DNA from: Mycobacterium sp. AZCC_0083
Lineage (GTDB): Bacteria; Actinomycetota; Actinomycetes; Mycobacteriales; Mycobacteriaceae
Length of the DNA stretch: 64,000 nucleotides
Direction of reading: 5' to 3'
Assembly: GCF_014202335.1 (NCBI RefSeq)
Contig: NZ_JACHGP010000017.1
Location: 62,001-126,000 of the forward strand
Shown piece by piece: positions 42,658 through 51,300 of this stretch; position 1 is the stretch's first letter; every line of letters begins with the position of its first letter. The notes under the pieces were generated by a model. The model saw only the letters and a list, made by a program, of their open reading frames with translations. It was not told where the DNA came from and did not search any database. The position numbers and the translations under genes are program-made.

Positions 42658-43176
42658 ATCACCACCGAATCCCAGAACAAGTCACTGATCGCCGCGGCGT
42701 CGGTCTTCGCCGGTTACAGCGCGGTCATGCTCGTCCCCGAACGCGGTATGACACGAACGGGCGGACCCGGGATCGTTGCGTTCGAACTGGCCGGCACCGA
42801 GGAACGCGCCAACCAGATCATGGACACCTGGGGAGACAGTGGGCGCCGGGCGGCACGGACTTCCCTGAGGCTGGACTTCGGGTACGCGGCGTCCTACGGC
42901 GTCCTGACGGGGTTGCTGCTCGATCGGATCAGGCGGCAGCACAACGATTCACGCCTAATCGTTCTGGTCGCCGGTGCCGCAGCCCTCGCCGATGCGGTGG
43001 AAGGCTACTCGTTGCTTTCGATTCTGAAAGGCGCCGACACCGCCGTGAATGCACGTCGCGGGCGTAGGGCCGCGTTGGCCAAGTTTGGATTCCTGGCGGC
43101 CGCGTTGGGGTACATGGCCTGGTCCGGGCTTCGGCCCGAGCCAGTGGACACATCGGCGTCAAACACGCACGAATGA
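42658..43176 (+). CDS. Small membrane protein with ATC at the start position
   Basis: Hydrophobic helices and a basic linker fit an unassigned membrane protein with a C-terminal helix (AKFGFLAAALGYMAWSGL). The first ATG in frame is at 42727, but it falls inside a hydrophobic helix and has no ribosome-binding site. A consensus AAGGAG (42643-42648) lies 9 bases before an ATC at 42658 that is in frame and would restore the N-terminal helix (SLIAAASVFAGYSAVML). Either ATC is used as a rare start or an ATG was mutated and expression is weakened. The product from ATC has 172 residues. Confidence 0.6.
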   Translation: MTTESQNKSLIAAASVFAGYSAVMLVPERGMTRTGGPGIVAFELAGTEERANQIMDTWGDSGRRAARTSLRLDFGYAASYGVLTGLLLDRIRRQHNDSRLIVLVAGAAALADAVEGYSLLSILKGADTAVNARRGRRAALAKFGFLAAALGYMAWSGLRPEPVDTSASNTHE

Positions 43177-43222
43177 CCCCGACCGCTTCATCCCCTTCGA
43201 CGCAGGAACCGGAGAACACCCA

Positions 43223-43912
43223 ATGGCAGACATTCAGATCCCGACGTTGCAAGGGGACATCGACGCCGCGTTGGAGGTACCGGTCGGCGACGGGCCGTGG
43301 CCAGGAGTCGTTGTCGTACACGACCTGCTCGGCCTGAGTGCCGACATCCGCAACATCACACGCCGCTTCGCCGACAACGGGTACCTCGCGATCGCGCCCG
43401 ACCTGTACTCGCGGGGCGGGCGCGCACGCTGCGTGAGGTCAGTGATGCGGGACCTGTTCGCCGGCCGGGGTGGTGCTGTCGAGGACATCATCGCTGCGCG
43501 CGACACCCTGGTGGGGCGCCCGGACTGTACCGGCATGGTCGGCGTCGCCGGTTTCTGCATGGGCGGTGGATTCGCACTAGTGGTCTCGCCCAAGGGGTTC
43601 GGTGCATCCGCACCGTTCTATCCCTCGATCCCGCCGAGATACGACGCGATGGTCGAGGGTGCATGTCCCATCGTCGCCAGCTTCGGCAGGCGTGACCCGC
43701 TGAACGTCGGCAACGGTGAACGGCTGCGAAAGACGCTCGAACGCAAGGGCATCGCCCACGACGTCAAGGTCTACCAGGGTGTCGGGCACAGCTTCGCCAA
43801 CGACGTCCCCGCCCAGCCGTTCGCAAGAATCATCGGGTTCGGGTACGACGCAGAGGCCACCGAGGACGCATTCGCCAGGGTGTACGCGTTCTTCGGTCGA
43901 CATCTGGTTTGA
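43223..43912 (+). CDS. Dienelactone hydrolase family protein
   Basis: A 229-residue alpha/beta hydrolase of the dienelactone hydrolase family. The catalytic Cys is in GFCMGGGFAL (near residue 112), the Asp in GRRDPLN (near 157) and the His in GVGHSFAND (near 189). These enzymes open lactones or cleave small esters in the cytoplasm. The ATG at 43223 follows a GGAG site and gives the standard N-terminus (MADIQIPTLQGDIDAAL). It is transcribed alone or with the upstream membrane protein. A role in aromatic breakdown is suggested by the family only; no ring-cleavage genes adjoin it. Confidence 0.87.
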   Translation: MADIQIPTLQGDIDAALEVPVGDGPWPGVVVVHDLLGLSADIRNITRRFADNGYLAIAPDLYSRGGRARCVRSVMRDLFAGRGGAVEDIIAARDTLVGRPDCTGMVGVAGFCMGGGFALVVSPKGFGASAPFYPSIPPRYDAMVEGACPIVASFGRRDPLNVGNGERLRKTLERKGIAHDVKVYQGVGHSFANDVPAQPFARIIGFGYDAEATEDAFARVYAFFGRHLV

Positions 43913-43935
43913 TCTCGTCGACGGTGGATCGGGCG

Positions 43936-44970
43936 TCAGGTCCTGAGGATGAGCTTTCCGGTGTTCTCTCCGGTGAACAGCTTGAGCAGAACCTCGGGAA
44001 AGGCGAGGACCCCGCCGTCGACGACGTGCTCGTGTGACGTCAACTTCCCGGCGTGCAGCCATTGGGCCAGCTCGACGGAGGCGGCCTGATACTGATCTTC
44101 GTAGTCGAAGACGACCATGCCGATCATCGATGCGCGGTAGACCAGCAGCGACATGTAGTTCGCGGGTCCAACGGCCTTGGCCTGGTTGTACTGAGACACC
44201 GCACCGGAGATGACGATGCGTGCCCCGCGGGCGAGGCGGGTCAGGACCGCATCGAGAACCTCGCCGCCGACGTTGTCGAAGTAGACGTCGACGCCATCGG
44301 GTGCGAGCAGGCGAAGGGCCTTGCGGATGTCCTCTGACTTGTAGTCGATGGCAGCATCGAACCCGATGTCGTCGACCAGCGCCTTGCACTTGTCGGGCCC
44401 GCCCGCGATGCCGATCGTGCGGCAGCCCTTCAGTTTTGCGATCTGGCCTGCGACGCTGCCGACTGCTCCCGCGGCGCCCGAGACGACGACGGTGTCACCG
44501 GCGTTGATCTTCGCGACGTCGAGGAGTCCGAAGTAGGCGGTCAGCCCGGTGATGCCGAGCGCGCCCAGATACGTGGTTGCGGGCGCGACCGTCGTATCGA
44601 TCTTGATCACGCCCTTGCCGTCGGACACCGCATGCTCCTGCACGCCGAAGGTGCCGTAGACGTGGTCGCCGACCGCGAAGCCGGGATGTTGGGAGGCGCT
44701 GACCGTGCCGATCGCTCCTGCGCGCATGACGTCGCCGATCGCCACTGGAGGGATGTAGGACGCGCCGGCGTTCATCCATCCGCGCATGGCCGGGTCGATC
44801 GAGACGTGGGATACGTCGACGACGAACTCGCCTGCGGCTGGGGTGGGAACCGGTTCCTCGGTGAACGTGAAGTCGTCGTGCGTCGCCAGCCCGGTGGGGC
44901 GGGCAGCGAGTCGGACCTGGCTATTTAGTCGGACCGGGTTGTTTAGTCGGACCGGGTGGTTGATCGTCAT
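43936..44970 (-). CDS. NADP-dependent MDR oxidoreductase (PTGR/LTB4DH-like)
   Basis: A 344-residue zinc-free medium-chain dehydrogenase/reductase. The NADP fold reads VVSGAAGAVGSVAGQIAKLK (near residue 157). The substrate-pocket MRGWM and YFDNVGGEVLDAVL blocks are typical of prostaglandin reductase/enal reductases. It would reduce alpha,beta-unsaturated ketones or aldehydes with NADPH. The N-terminus has three six-residue repeats (NHPVRL, NNPVRL, NSQVRL) that the family lacks, produced by an 18-base tandem repeat. The start is supported by a GGAGAA site. It is divergent from the flavin monooxygenase operon and may be coregulated with it. Confidence 0.88.
   Translation of the reverse strand: MTINHPVRLNNPVRLNSQVRLAARPTGLATHDDFTFTEEPVPTPAAGEFVVDVSHVSIDPAMRGWMNAGASYIPPVAIGDVMRAGAIGTVSASQHPGFAVGDHVYGTFGVQEHAVSDGKGVIKIDTTVAPATTYLGALGITGLTAYFGLLDVAKINAGDTVVVSGAAGAVGSVAGQIAKLKGCRTIGIAGGPDKCKALVDDIGFDAAIDYKSEDIRKALRLLAPDGVDVYFDNVGGEVLDAVLTRLARGARIVISGAVSQYNQAKAVGPANYMSLLVYRASMIGMVVFDYEDQYQAASVELAQWLHAGKLTSHEHVVDGGVLAFPEVLLKLFTGENTGKLILRT
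44909..44962. repeat. 18-base tandem repeat, three copies, in frame
   Basis: Units beginning AGTCGGACC start at 44909, 44927 and 44945, exactly 18 bases apart. On the minus strand each unit encodes one six-residue repeat at the N-terminus of the MDR oxidoreductase. The last unit has diverged. A slippage-prone minisatellite inside coding sequence. Confidence 0.85.
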
Positions 44971-45009
44971 GGTGTTCTCCCATCGTCGCCTTGACTGGCG
45001 TCGACACGC

Positions 45010-45030
45010 CTAGTAAAAATATTGAACTAG
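45010..45030. promoter_or_regulatory. AT-rich inverted repeat in divergent promoter
   Basis: CTAGT and ACTAG arms are 11 bases apart in a markedly AT-rich patch between the MDR oxidoreductase and the flavin monooxygenase genes. It is a plausible operator over overlapping promoters; the HxlR regulator at the end of the operon is a candidate ligand-responsive binder. Confidence 0.5.
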
Positions 45031-45061
45031 TAATCAAAATAAACCATAGGAGGCCAAGTCG

Positions 45062-46264
45062 ATGACCGCAATGGCGCAGCGGGACACAGCCGGTTTCTCC
45101 GATCTGCTTGCCGAGGCCGAGAAGATCTCCGAGCTGGCTCGCGAGCTCGCCGTCGACACCGAACGCGAGCGCCGGCTGGTGCCGGCTTTGGTGGACCGCC
45201 TGCGCGACTCGGGCCTGATGCGCGCCGGTGCCCTCCGCACGTTGGGCGCAGCCCAAGCCCCACCGGGCATCGCCCTCGAATGCGCGGAGACCATTGCTCG
45301 CGGCGACGCTGCGACCGGATGGTGCGTATCCATCGCGATCACCAGCAGCCTGCTCGCCGGCTACCTGCCAGAGGAGGGCGCCGCCGAAGCCCTCGGCGAC
45401 CCGCGCGCGATCGCTGCAGGGGTATGGGCGCCGCGCGGGACCGCGCGGCCAGTCGACGGCGGCCTCTTGGTATCCGGACGATGGGCGTTCTGCAGCGGTA
45501 TCACCCACTCCGAGTACTTCTTTGGCGGATGCGTCCTCGTCACCGGTGAGGAAGCAGAAGGTGCCGGGGCGAGCGAAGCGACGGGAGATCAGATCCAGCC
45601 CGTCCTGCGGGCGGTCGGCATCCCGACGAGCCAGATGGAGATCCTCGACACCTGGCACACGTCGGGATTGCGAGCCACCGGAAGCCACGATGCGGTCGCC
45701 GATGACGTCTTCATCCCGACCCATCGGACGCTGTCGCTGCTCGACGGCCCGCTCGTCGACGCGCCGCTCTACCGGTTCCCGTTGTTCGGCTACTTCGCGC
45801 TGTCCATCGCGGCGGCGGCGCTCGGCAATGCGCGCGGTGCCATCGACGACCTACTCGATCTCGCGGGCCGCAAGGTCGCTCTCGGAGCGCGCCGCACCCT
45901 GGCCGAGAAGCCGATGACGCAGGCAGCGGTCGGTCAGGCCGAGGCCGCGCTGCGCGCCGCCCGCGCGTTCTACTACCAAGCGATCGACGAGGCCTGGCAG
46001 GCGGCCGAGTCGGGTGAACCCGTCTCGGTCGAGCTGCGCACCGGCCTTCGGTTGGCCGCAACGCATGCGGTGCGCACCTCCGCGGAGGTCGCACGGTCGA
46101 TGTACGACCTGGGCGGCGGGTCGTCGATCTACGAGACCTCGCCGCTGCAGCGCCGATTCCGCGACGCCAATACTGCGACCGCTCACATGCAGGTCAACCC
46201 CGCGATGTGGGAGACCACCGGACGCGTCCTGCTCGACTTGCCCACCAACACCAGCCAGTTATGA
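45062..46264 (+). CDS. Acyl-CoA dehydrogenase-fold flavin monooxygenase
   Basis: A 400-residue protein of the acyl-CoA dehydrogenase fold. It lacks the YEGT glutamate segment of true dehydrogenases. Instead it has GRWAFCSGITHSEYFFGGC and the C-terminal GGGSSIYETSPLQRRFRDAN, as in the HsaA/DszC/SfnC group of reduced-flavin-dependent monooxygenases. These hydroxylate phenols or oxidise sulfur or nitrogen compounds with reduced flavin from a partner reductase. A strong AGGAGG site precedes the ATG. Its stop overlaps the ATG of the luciferase-like gene, so two flavin-type oxygenases are produced together. The substrate is unknown. Confidence 0.85.
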   Translation: MTAMAQRDTAGFSDLLAEAEKISELARELAVDTERERRLVPALVDRLRDSGLMRAGALRTLGAAQAPPGIALECAETIARGDAATGWCVSIAITSSLLAGYLPEEGAAEALGDPRAIAAGVWAPRGTARPVDGGLLVSGRWAFCSGITHSEYFFGGCVLVTGEEAEGAGASEATGDQIQPVLRAVGIPTSQMEILDTWHTSGLRATGSHDAVADDVFIPTHRTLSLLDGPLVDAPLYRFPLFGYFALSIAAAALGNARGAIDDLLDLAGRKVALGARRTLAEKPMTQAAVGQAEAALRAARAFYYQAIDEAWQAAESGEPVSVELRTGLRLAATHAVRTSAEVARSMYDLGGGSSIYETSPLQRRFRDANTATAHMQVNPAMWETTGRVLLDLPTNTSQL

Positions 46265-47235
46265 GCCAGGGCTCCCTCGGAGTCGTGCTGCCCTATTGGC
46301 TCGACCGACCCGACTCCGAAGGGCTCGACATCGCCGAACAGGCACGGTCCCAAGGCTTCTCCCGCCTCTGGATCGGGGAGATGGTGACGTTCGACGCCTT
46401 CGCGCTCGCCACCGCGATCGGGCTGAAGTCGCCAGGTCTCGACATCACCATCGGACCGGTGGCGATCGGTGTGCGCAGTCCCGTCGCCCTTGCGCTCGGC
46501 GTGTCCAGCGTTGCGACGCTCACCGGTCGCACCGTCGACTTGGCGCTCGGCGCGTCCAGTCCCGCGATCGTCTCCGGATGGCACGACCGCGATTGGGCTG
46601 CGGCGCCGACGCGGATGCGCGAGACGGTCGAGGTCCTGCGGCGGACGCTGGACGGCGAACGAACCGACTACGCAGGCAAGCTCGTCCGCACGCGCGGCTT
46701 TCGACTCCGCGTTCCGCAGCCCTCGACCAGAATCACCGTCGCCGCGTTCGGGCCGCAGATGACCCGTGTCGCAGTGCAATCTGCTGACCAACTCGTGCTG
46801 AACCTGGTCAGCCCCGGCCACGTCGCCGCCGTGCGGGCATCCATCGATGCCATCGCCGCTGAGCACGGGATCGCCGCTCCGCGATTGGCGGTATGGGTGA
46901 GCGCCGCGGTCGACCCGGGACCCGCGACGCACCGCCAGATCACGGCACAGATCGCGGCCTATCTGAAACCGCCCGGCTACGGGGAGATGTTCGCCGATCT
47001 CGGATTCGGCGACCTCGTCGCGCGAGCACGGGCCGGTGCTTCCCGAACCGAGCTTGCCGATGCGATTCCGCCTCAGCTTCCCGCGGCCGTCGGAGCCATC
47101 GGGTCCACCTCCGAAGTCATCGCAAGGATCGAGTCGTACTTCGAGGCAGGCGCCGACCACGTGGGGATAGTCCCCGCGACGGCGGAGGATCCGGCCGGCC
47201 AGCGGGTACTCAGCGCGGTGAGCGCCCGTGGCTGA
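46261..47235 (+). CDS. LLM class flavin- or F420-dependent oxidoreductase
   Basis: A 324-residue luciferase-like protein: an N-terminal barrel strand (GSLGVVLPYWLDRPD), WIGEM near residue 38, TIGPVAIGVRSPVALALG near 64-81, a WHDRDW segment near 105, and the C-terminal EAGADHVGIVPA typical of F420-dependent members. It would use reduced F420 or FMN for reduction or monooxygenation. The ATGA overlap with the upstream monooxygenase gene indicates coupled translation, and it also overlaps the HxlR gene downstream by 8 bases. Confidence 0.87.
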   Translation: MSQGSLGVVLPYWLDRPDSEGLDIAEQARSQGFSRLWIGEMVTFDAFALATAIGLKSPGLDITIGPVAIGVRSPVALALGVSSVATLTGRTVDLALGASSPAIVSGWHDRDWAAAPTRMRETVEVLRRTLDGERTDYAGKLVRTRGFRLRVPQPSTRITVAAFGPQMTRVAVQSADQLVLNLVSPGHVAAVRASIDAIAAEHGIAAPRLAVWVSAAVDPGPATHRQITAQIAAYLKPPGYGEMFADLGFGDLVARARAGASRTELADAIPPQLPAAVGAIGSTSEVIARIESYFEAGADHVGIVPATAEDPAGQRVLSAVSARG

Positions 47236-47704
47236 CACCGATCGGCTCGCGCACCGCTTCGACGGCGACTCCGTAAGCCGCGCACTGGATCTCGTCGGCG
47301 AACGATGGACGATGCTCATCCTCCGGGAGGCCTTCTTCGGCGTGCGGCGCTACGGGCAGTTCGCCAGCAACCTCGGCATGCCCAGGCCGACGCTGTCGAG
47401 CCGGCTGGCCAAGCTGGTCGAGTACGGACTGCTCGACCGCGTCCCCTACGGCGGCGGACCGGTCCGCCAGGACTTCGAGTACCGCCTCACCGCAGCCGGC
47501 CGCGATCTGTTCCCCGCCATCGTCGTCCTGATGCGTTGGGGCGACACCCATCTCGCGGGCCCGCAAGGTGCGCCCATCGTGCTGACCCACGAAACCTGCG
47601 GCAACCTCACCCAGCCCCGGCTCACGTGTGAGCACTGCGGCGAAGAGGTCACTGCGCACAACGTCCGTCCGGATCCTGGGCCGTCGTTCGTGGGAGGCGC
47701 CTAA
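47228..47704 (+). CDS. HxlR-type winged-helix regulator
   Basis: A 158-residue regulator. It has the HxlR opening (ALDLVGERWTMLILREAFFG), the recognition region MPRPTLSSRLAKLVEYGLLD and the wing (GPVRQDFEYRLTAAG). The C-terminus has a Cys pair (CEHCGEEV) with another Cys in HETCGN, a possible metal or redox site. HxlR proteins respond to electrophiles such as aldehydes or quinones. The GTG start overlaps the upstream gene, making it the last member of the flavin monooxygenase operon and its likely autoregulator. Confidence 0.85.
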   Translation: MADTDRLAHRFDGDSVSRALDLVGERWTMLILREAFFGVRRYGQFASNLGMPRPTLSSRLAKLVEYGLLDRVPYGGGPVRQDFEYRLTAAGRDLFPAIVVLMRWGDTHLAGPQGAPIVLTHETCGNLTQPRLTCEHCGEEVTAHNVRPDPGPSFVGGA

Positions 47705-48175
47705 CTACCCGCGTGCGAGCTGCTCCAGCAGCGGCCGCGTGCGGTAGGCGACGACCTCGTGCATCGCCACCGACATGGTGGTGCGCTCCACCCCTGGCAC
47801 CGCGAGAACGAGGCCCGCAACCCGGTAGAGATCGTCGGCGTCGGCCGCGACCACGCCGATCAACAGGTCGGCGATACCCGAGAGCCCGGTGATCTGGGTG
47901 ACCTGGGCGACGGTCTGCAACTCTGCAATGCACTCATCCAGACGATGTTGATCGACCACCGCGGTAATGAACGCCTGCAGCGGATACCCGAGGTCACGCG
48001 GCGACACACAACGGTCGATCGGCGCCAGGATCTTCTGCTGCTCCCAGCGGGCCAGCCGCGCCTGCACCGTGTTGCGGGCCAGGTTCAGAACGTTCGCCAA
48101 CTGCACCCCGGTGGCCCGTGGCGCGTCACACATCGCCAGGAGTATTCGGGCGTCGGTGCGATCCAGCCTCATCAT
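47705..48175 (-). CDS. Lrp/AsnC family regulator
   Basis: A 156-residue Lrp/AsnC protein: N-terminal helix-turn-helix (DRTDARILLAMCDAPRATGV, then NTVQARLARWEQQKIL) and the C-terminal RAM ligand domain (QTVAQVTQITGLSGIADLLI). Lrp proteins sense amino acids and control their metabolism. The chosen ATG removes a long non-conserved extension. It is divergent from the 2-oxoacid:ferredoxin oxidoreductase gene with matched half-sites between them, so it very probably controls that gene in response to an amino acid. Confidence 0.88.
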   Translation of the reverse strand: MMRLDRTDARILLAMCDAPRATGVQLANVLNLARNTVQARLARWEQQKILAPIDRCVSPRDLGYPLQAFITAVVDQHRLDECIAELQTVAQVTQITGLSGIADLLIGVVAADADDLYRVAGLVLAVPGVERTTMSVAMHEVVAYRTRPLLEQLARG

Positions 48176-48212
48176 GACGCTCAGTATTGCACGCGTGGCT
48201 CGGGTCACAATG

Positions 48213-48255
48213 CGCATATTGCTCAGTCTTGATGGTATCGCTTGCTCAATATGCG
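48213..48255. promoter_or_regulatory. Lrp-type paired sites between divergent genes
   Basis: CGCATATTG (48213-48221) and its inverse CAATATGCG (48247-48255) are perfect 9-base arms 25 bases apart. A related CAGTATTGC lies at 48182-48190. AT-rich centres flanked by G/C ends and multiple phased copies are typical for Lrp/AsnC binding. Confidence 0.65.
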
Positions 48256-48333
48256 TTGCGCTGGTTCGCTTGAGGGAGCAGTACGCCCACCAGCCCAGCA
48301 ACCGTAACGCCGCAGCCCGGCAAGCACGGAGAA

Positions 48334-51300
48334 ATGGTGAGTCGCATGACAGACCTCGACATTCGCAGGCCCGACCAGCAGCCCTACGACCTCAGCGATC
48401 GCTATCGCACCGGATCCGCTCCGGTGATCCTGACCGGCGTGCAGGCAATCGCGCGTGCGTTCGTCGAGCAGAACGAGCGTGACGCGCGTGCGGGGTTGCG
48501 CGTCGCGACGTTCGTCTCGGGATACCAGGGCAGCCCGCTCGGCGGCGTGGACCGGATGCTTGCCGGAATGCCGGAGGTTCTGCAGAAGCACGACATCACC
48601 TTCGTGCCCGGCATGAACGAGGAACTCGCGGCGACCTCGGTGTGGGGTAGCCAGGCCGATCTGGCGAAGTTCTCCACGGGCACCGCGCTCTACGACGGCG
48701 TCGTCGGAGTCTGGTACGGCAAGGGGCCGGGACTGGACCGGGCGACGGATGCCATCCGGCACGCCAACATGTACGGCGCCAACCCTCGCGGCGGAATGCT
48801 GCTCCTCGTCGGCGACGACCCGGCCTCCAAGTCCTCAACGGTGCCCGCCGTCAGCGAGCGGTCGCTGGCCGCCCTCGGCATTCCCGTGCTCTTCCCGCGC
48901 AACGCCCGCGAGATCGTCACGATGGCCATGCACGGTGTGGCGATGTCACGGGCGTCGGGATGTGTCGTTGCGCTGAAGATCGTCGCCGACGTGGCCGACG
49001 GTGCCTGGTCGGTCGACGGCAGCGTCGCCGACATCGACATCGAGGTCCCCCAAGTTCGTTGGGAGGGAAGGCCGTTCGTCTACCGCCAGCGGCCGATGGC
49101 CGCGCCCACCGACAGCTTGGACGCCGAGGCCGACCTCTACGGTCCCCGCTGGGACGTCGTGCGCGCCTACGGGGCCGCCAACGGACTCGACGTGATCGAG
49201 CTCGATCCACCTCACGCGAGCATCGGCATCGCGGCGACGGGGCCGACGTTCGACTCGGTGCGCCAGGCGCTGACGGATCTGGGTGCCGACGACATGGCAC
49301 TGCACCGGGCGGGTATCAAGCTGCTGCGCATCGGCATGCCGACGCCGCTGGGGCCCGACGCGGTGCTGTCGTTCGCCGAGGGTCTCGAGGAGATCCTCGT
49401 AGTCGAGGACAAGACCGCGTTCGTCGAGACCCAGGTGCGCGAAATCCTCTACGGTAGAACGGATGCGCCGCGGATCATCGGCAAGAAGGACGCGGCGGGA
49501 AGGTTGCTGATCCCGGTCGGCGGCGAACTCACGGCAGGACGGCTGCTTGCGCCCCTGCGCCGGGTGCTCCGCAGCCGACTCGAGCTCAAGAAGCCGCCGC
49601 CACCGGCGTTGACGCTGGAAGTCCTTACCGCCAAACGCGCCGCGTACTTCTGCAGTGGCTGCCCGCACAATCGCTCGACCGCGATTCCCGAGGGATCCAT
49701 CGCGGGTGGCGGGATTGGGTGCCACACCATGGTGACGATGTCGGGTAGGCAGGACAGTGCCGTCACCGGACTCACTCAGATGGGCGGCGAGGGCAGCCAG
49801 TGGATCGGGCAGGCCCCCTTCATCGACGTGCCCCACATGTTCCAGAACGTCGGCGACGGAACCTTCTTCCACTCAGGCCAACTCGCGGTGCAGGCCTGCG
49901 TCGCCGCAGGGGTCAACATCACCTACAAGCTGCTGTACAACGAAGTCGTCGCGATGACCGGCGCGCAGGACGCCGAGGGCGCGCTCACCGTCGCGAAGCT
50001 GACCCACAAGCTGACCGCCGAAGGCGTCAAGCAGATCATCATCTGCGCCGATGAACCCCACCGGCACGACAAGTGCGCACTCGCCAAGGGCACGGTCCTG
50101 TGGCACCGGGACCGCCTCGACGAGGCCCAGAAGAGGCTGCGCGACGTCAAGGGCGTGACCGTCCTGATCTACGACCAGCACTGCGCCGCCGACGCCCGCA
50201 GACAGCGCAAGCGTGGCACGCTGCCCACCCGCAACACCCGGGTGCTGATCAACGAAGCGGTGTGCGAAGGCTGCGGGGACTGCGGCGTCAAGTCCAACTG
50301 CCTTTCGGTGCAGCCCGTGGACACCGAGTTCGGCCGCAAGACGCGGATCGACCAGACCTCGTGTAACACCGACTACAGCTGCCTGGACGGCGACTGCCCG
50401 TCGTTCGTCACCGTCGAGGTCGTCCCCGGCAAGAAGGCGAGCCCGCGGCGCACCCCCGAGCCTCCCGTCCTGCCCGATGTGGTCGTGGAGCCCGTGACGT
50501 CCACCCAGAACGTCTTCTTCGCCGGAATCGGTGGCACGGGAATCGTCACGGTGAACCAAGTTCTCGCCACCGCGGCGCTGCGTGCCGGTTACGAAGTGGA
50601 GAGCCTGGATCAGATCGGACTCAGCCAGAAGGCAGGGCCCGTGGTGTCGCACCTGCGATTCGCCGAAGCCAAGCTCGATCCGTCCAACCGGCTCACCCCT
50701 GGCAGCGCGGACTGCATCCTGGCATTCGATCTGCTCGCTGCCGCTGACACCAAGAACCTCGGATACGGCGACCCGTCCAAGACCATCGCCATCGTGTCGA
50801 CGAGCAAGACGCCGACCGGTGAGATGGTGTACGACAAGGCGGTCAGCTATCCCGAGACGCCCTACCTGCTCAACCGCCTCGGCCAGGTCTCGCACGACGT
50901 GCATTCCTTCGATGCGTTGGCCGCGGCCCACGAGCTGTTCGGCAACACCGCCGCAGCGAACTTCCTGCTCATCGGGGCCGCCTATCAGACTGGGGCGCTT
51001 CGACTTCCGGCAGAATCGATCGAAGAGGCCATCAGCATCAACGGCGTCGCCGTCAAGGCCAACGTCGCGGCCTTCCGCTGGGGACGACTCGCCATCGCCG
51101 ATCCGGTGCGCTTCGACACCGCCGCCTCACCCGCATCCGACCGGCAGTCGCCTCCGCCGCCACCGGCACACGTCCTCGCCGGTACCACCTTCACCGGACG
51201 GGTCGGCGACCTCATCTCCCGGCGGGCAGCGGACCTGGTCCAGTTCCAAAGCGGACGGGTCGCCACGCGATACACCACACTGCTGCAGCAGATCTGGACG

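Noticed and set aside
44909..44962. 18-base repeats as a CRISPR-like or operator array
   Set aside because: Units are contiguous without spacers and in frame within the MDR reductase gene, so a coding minisatellite explains them.
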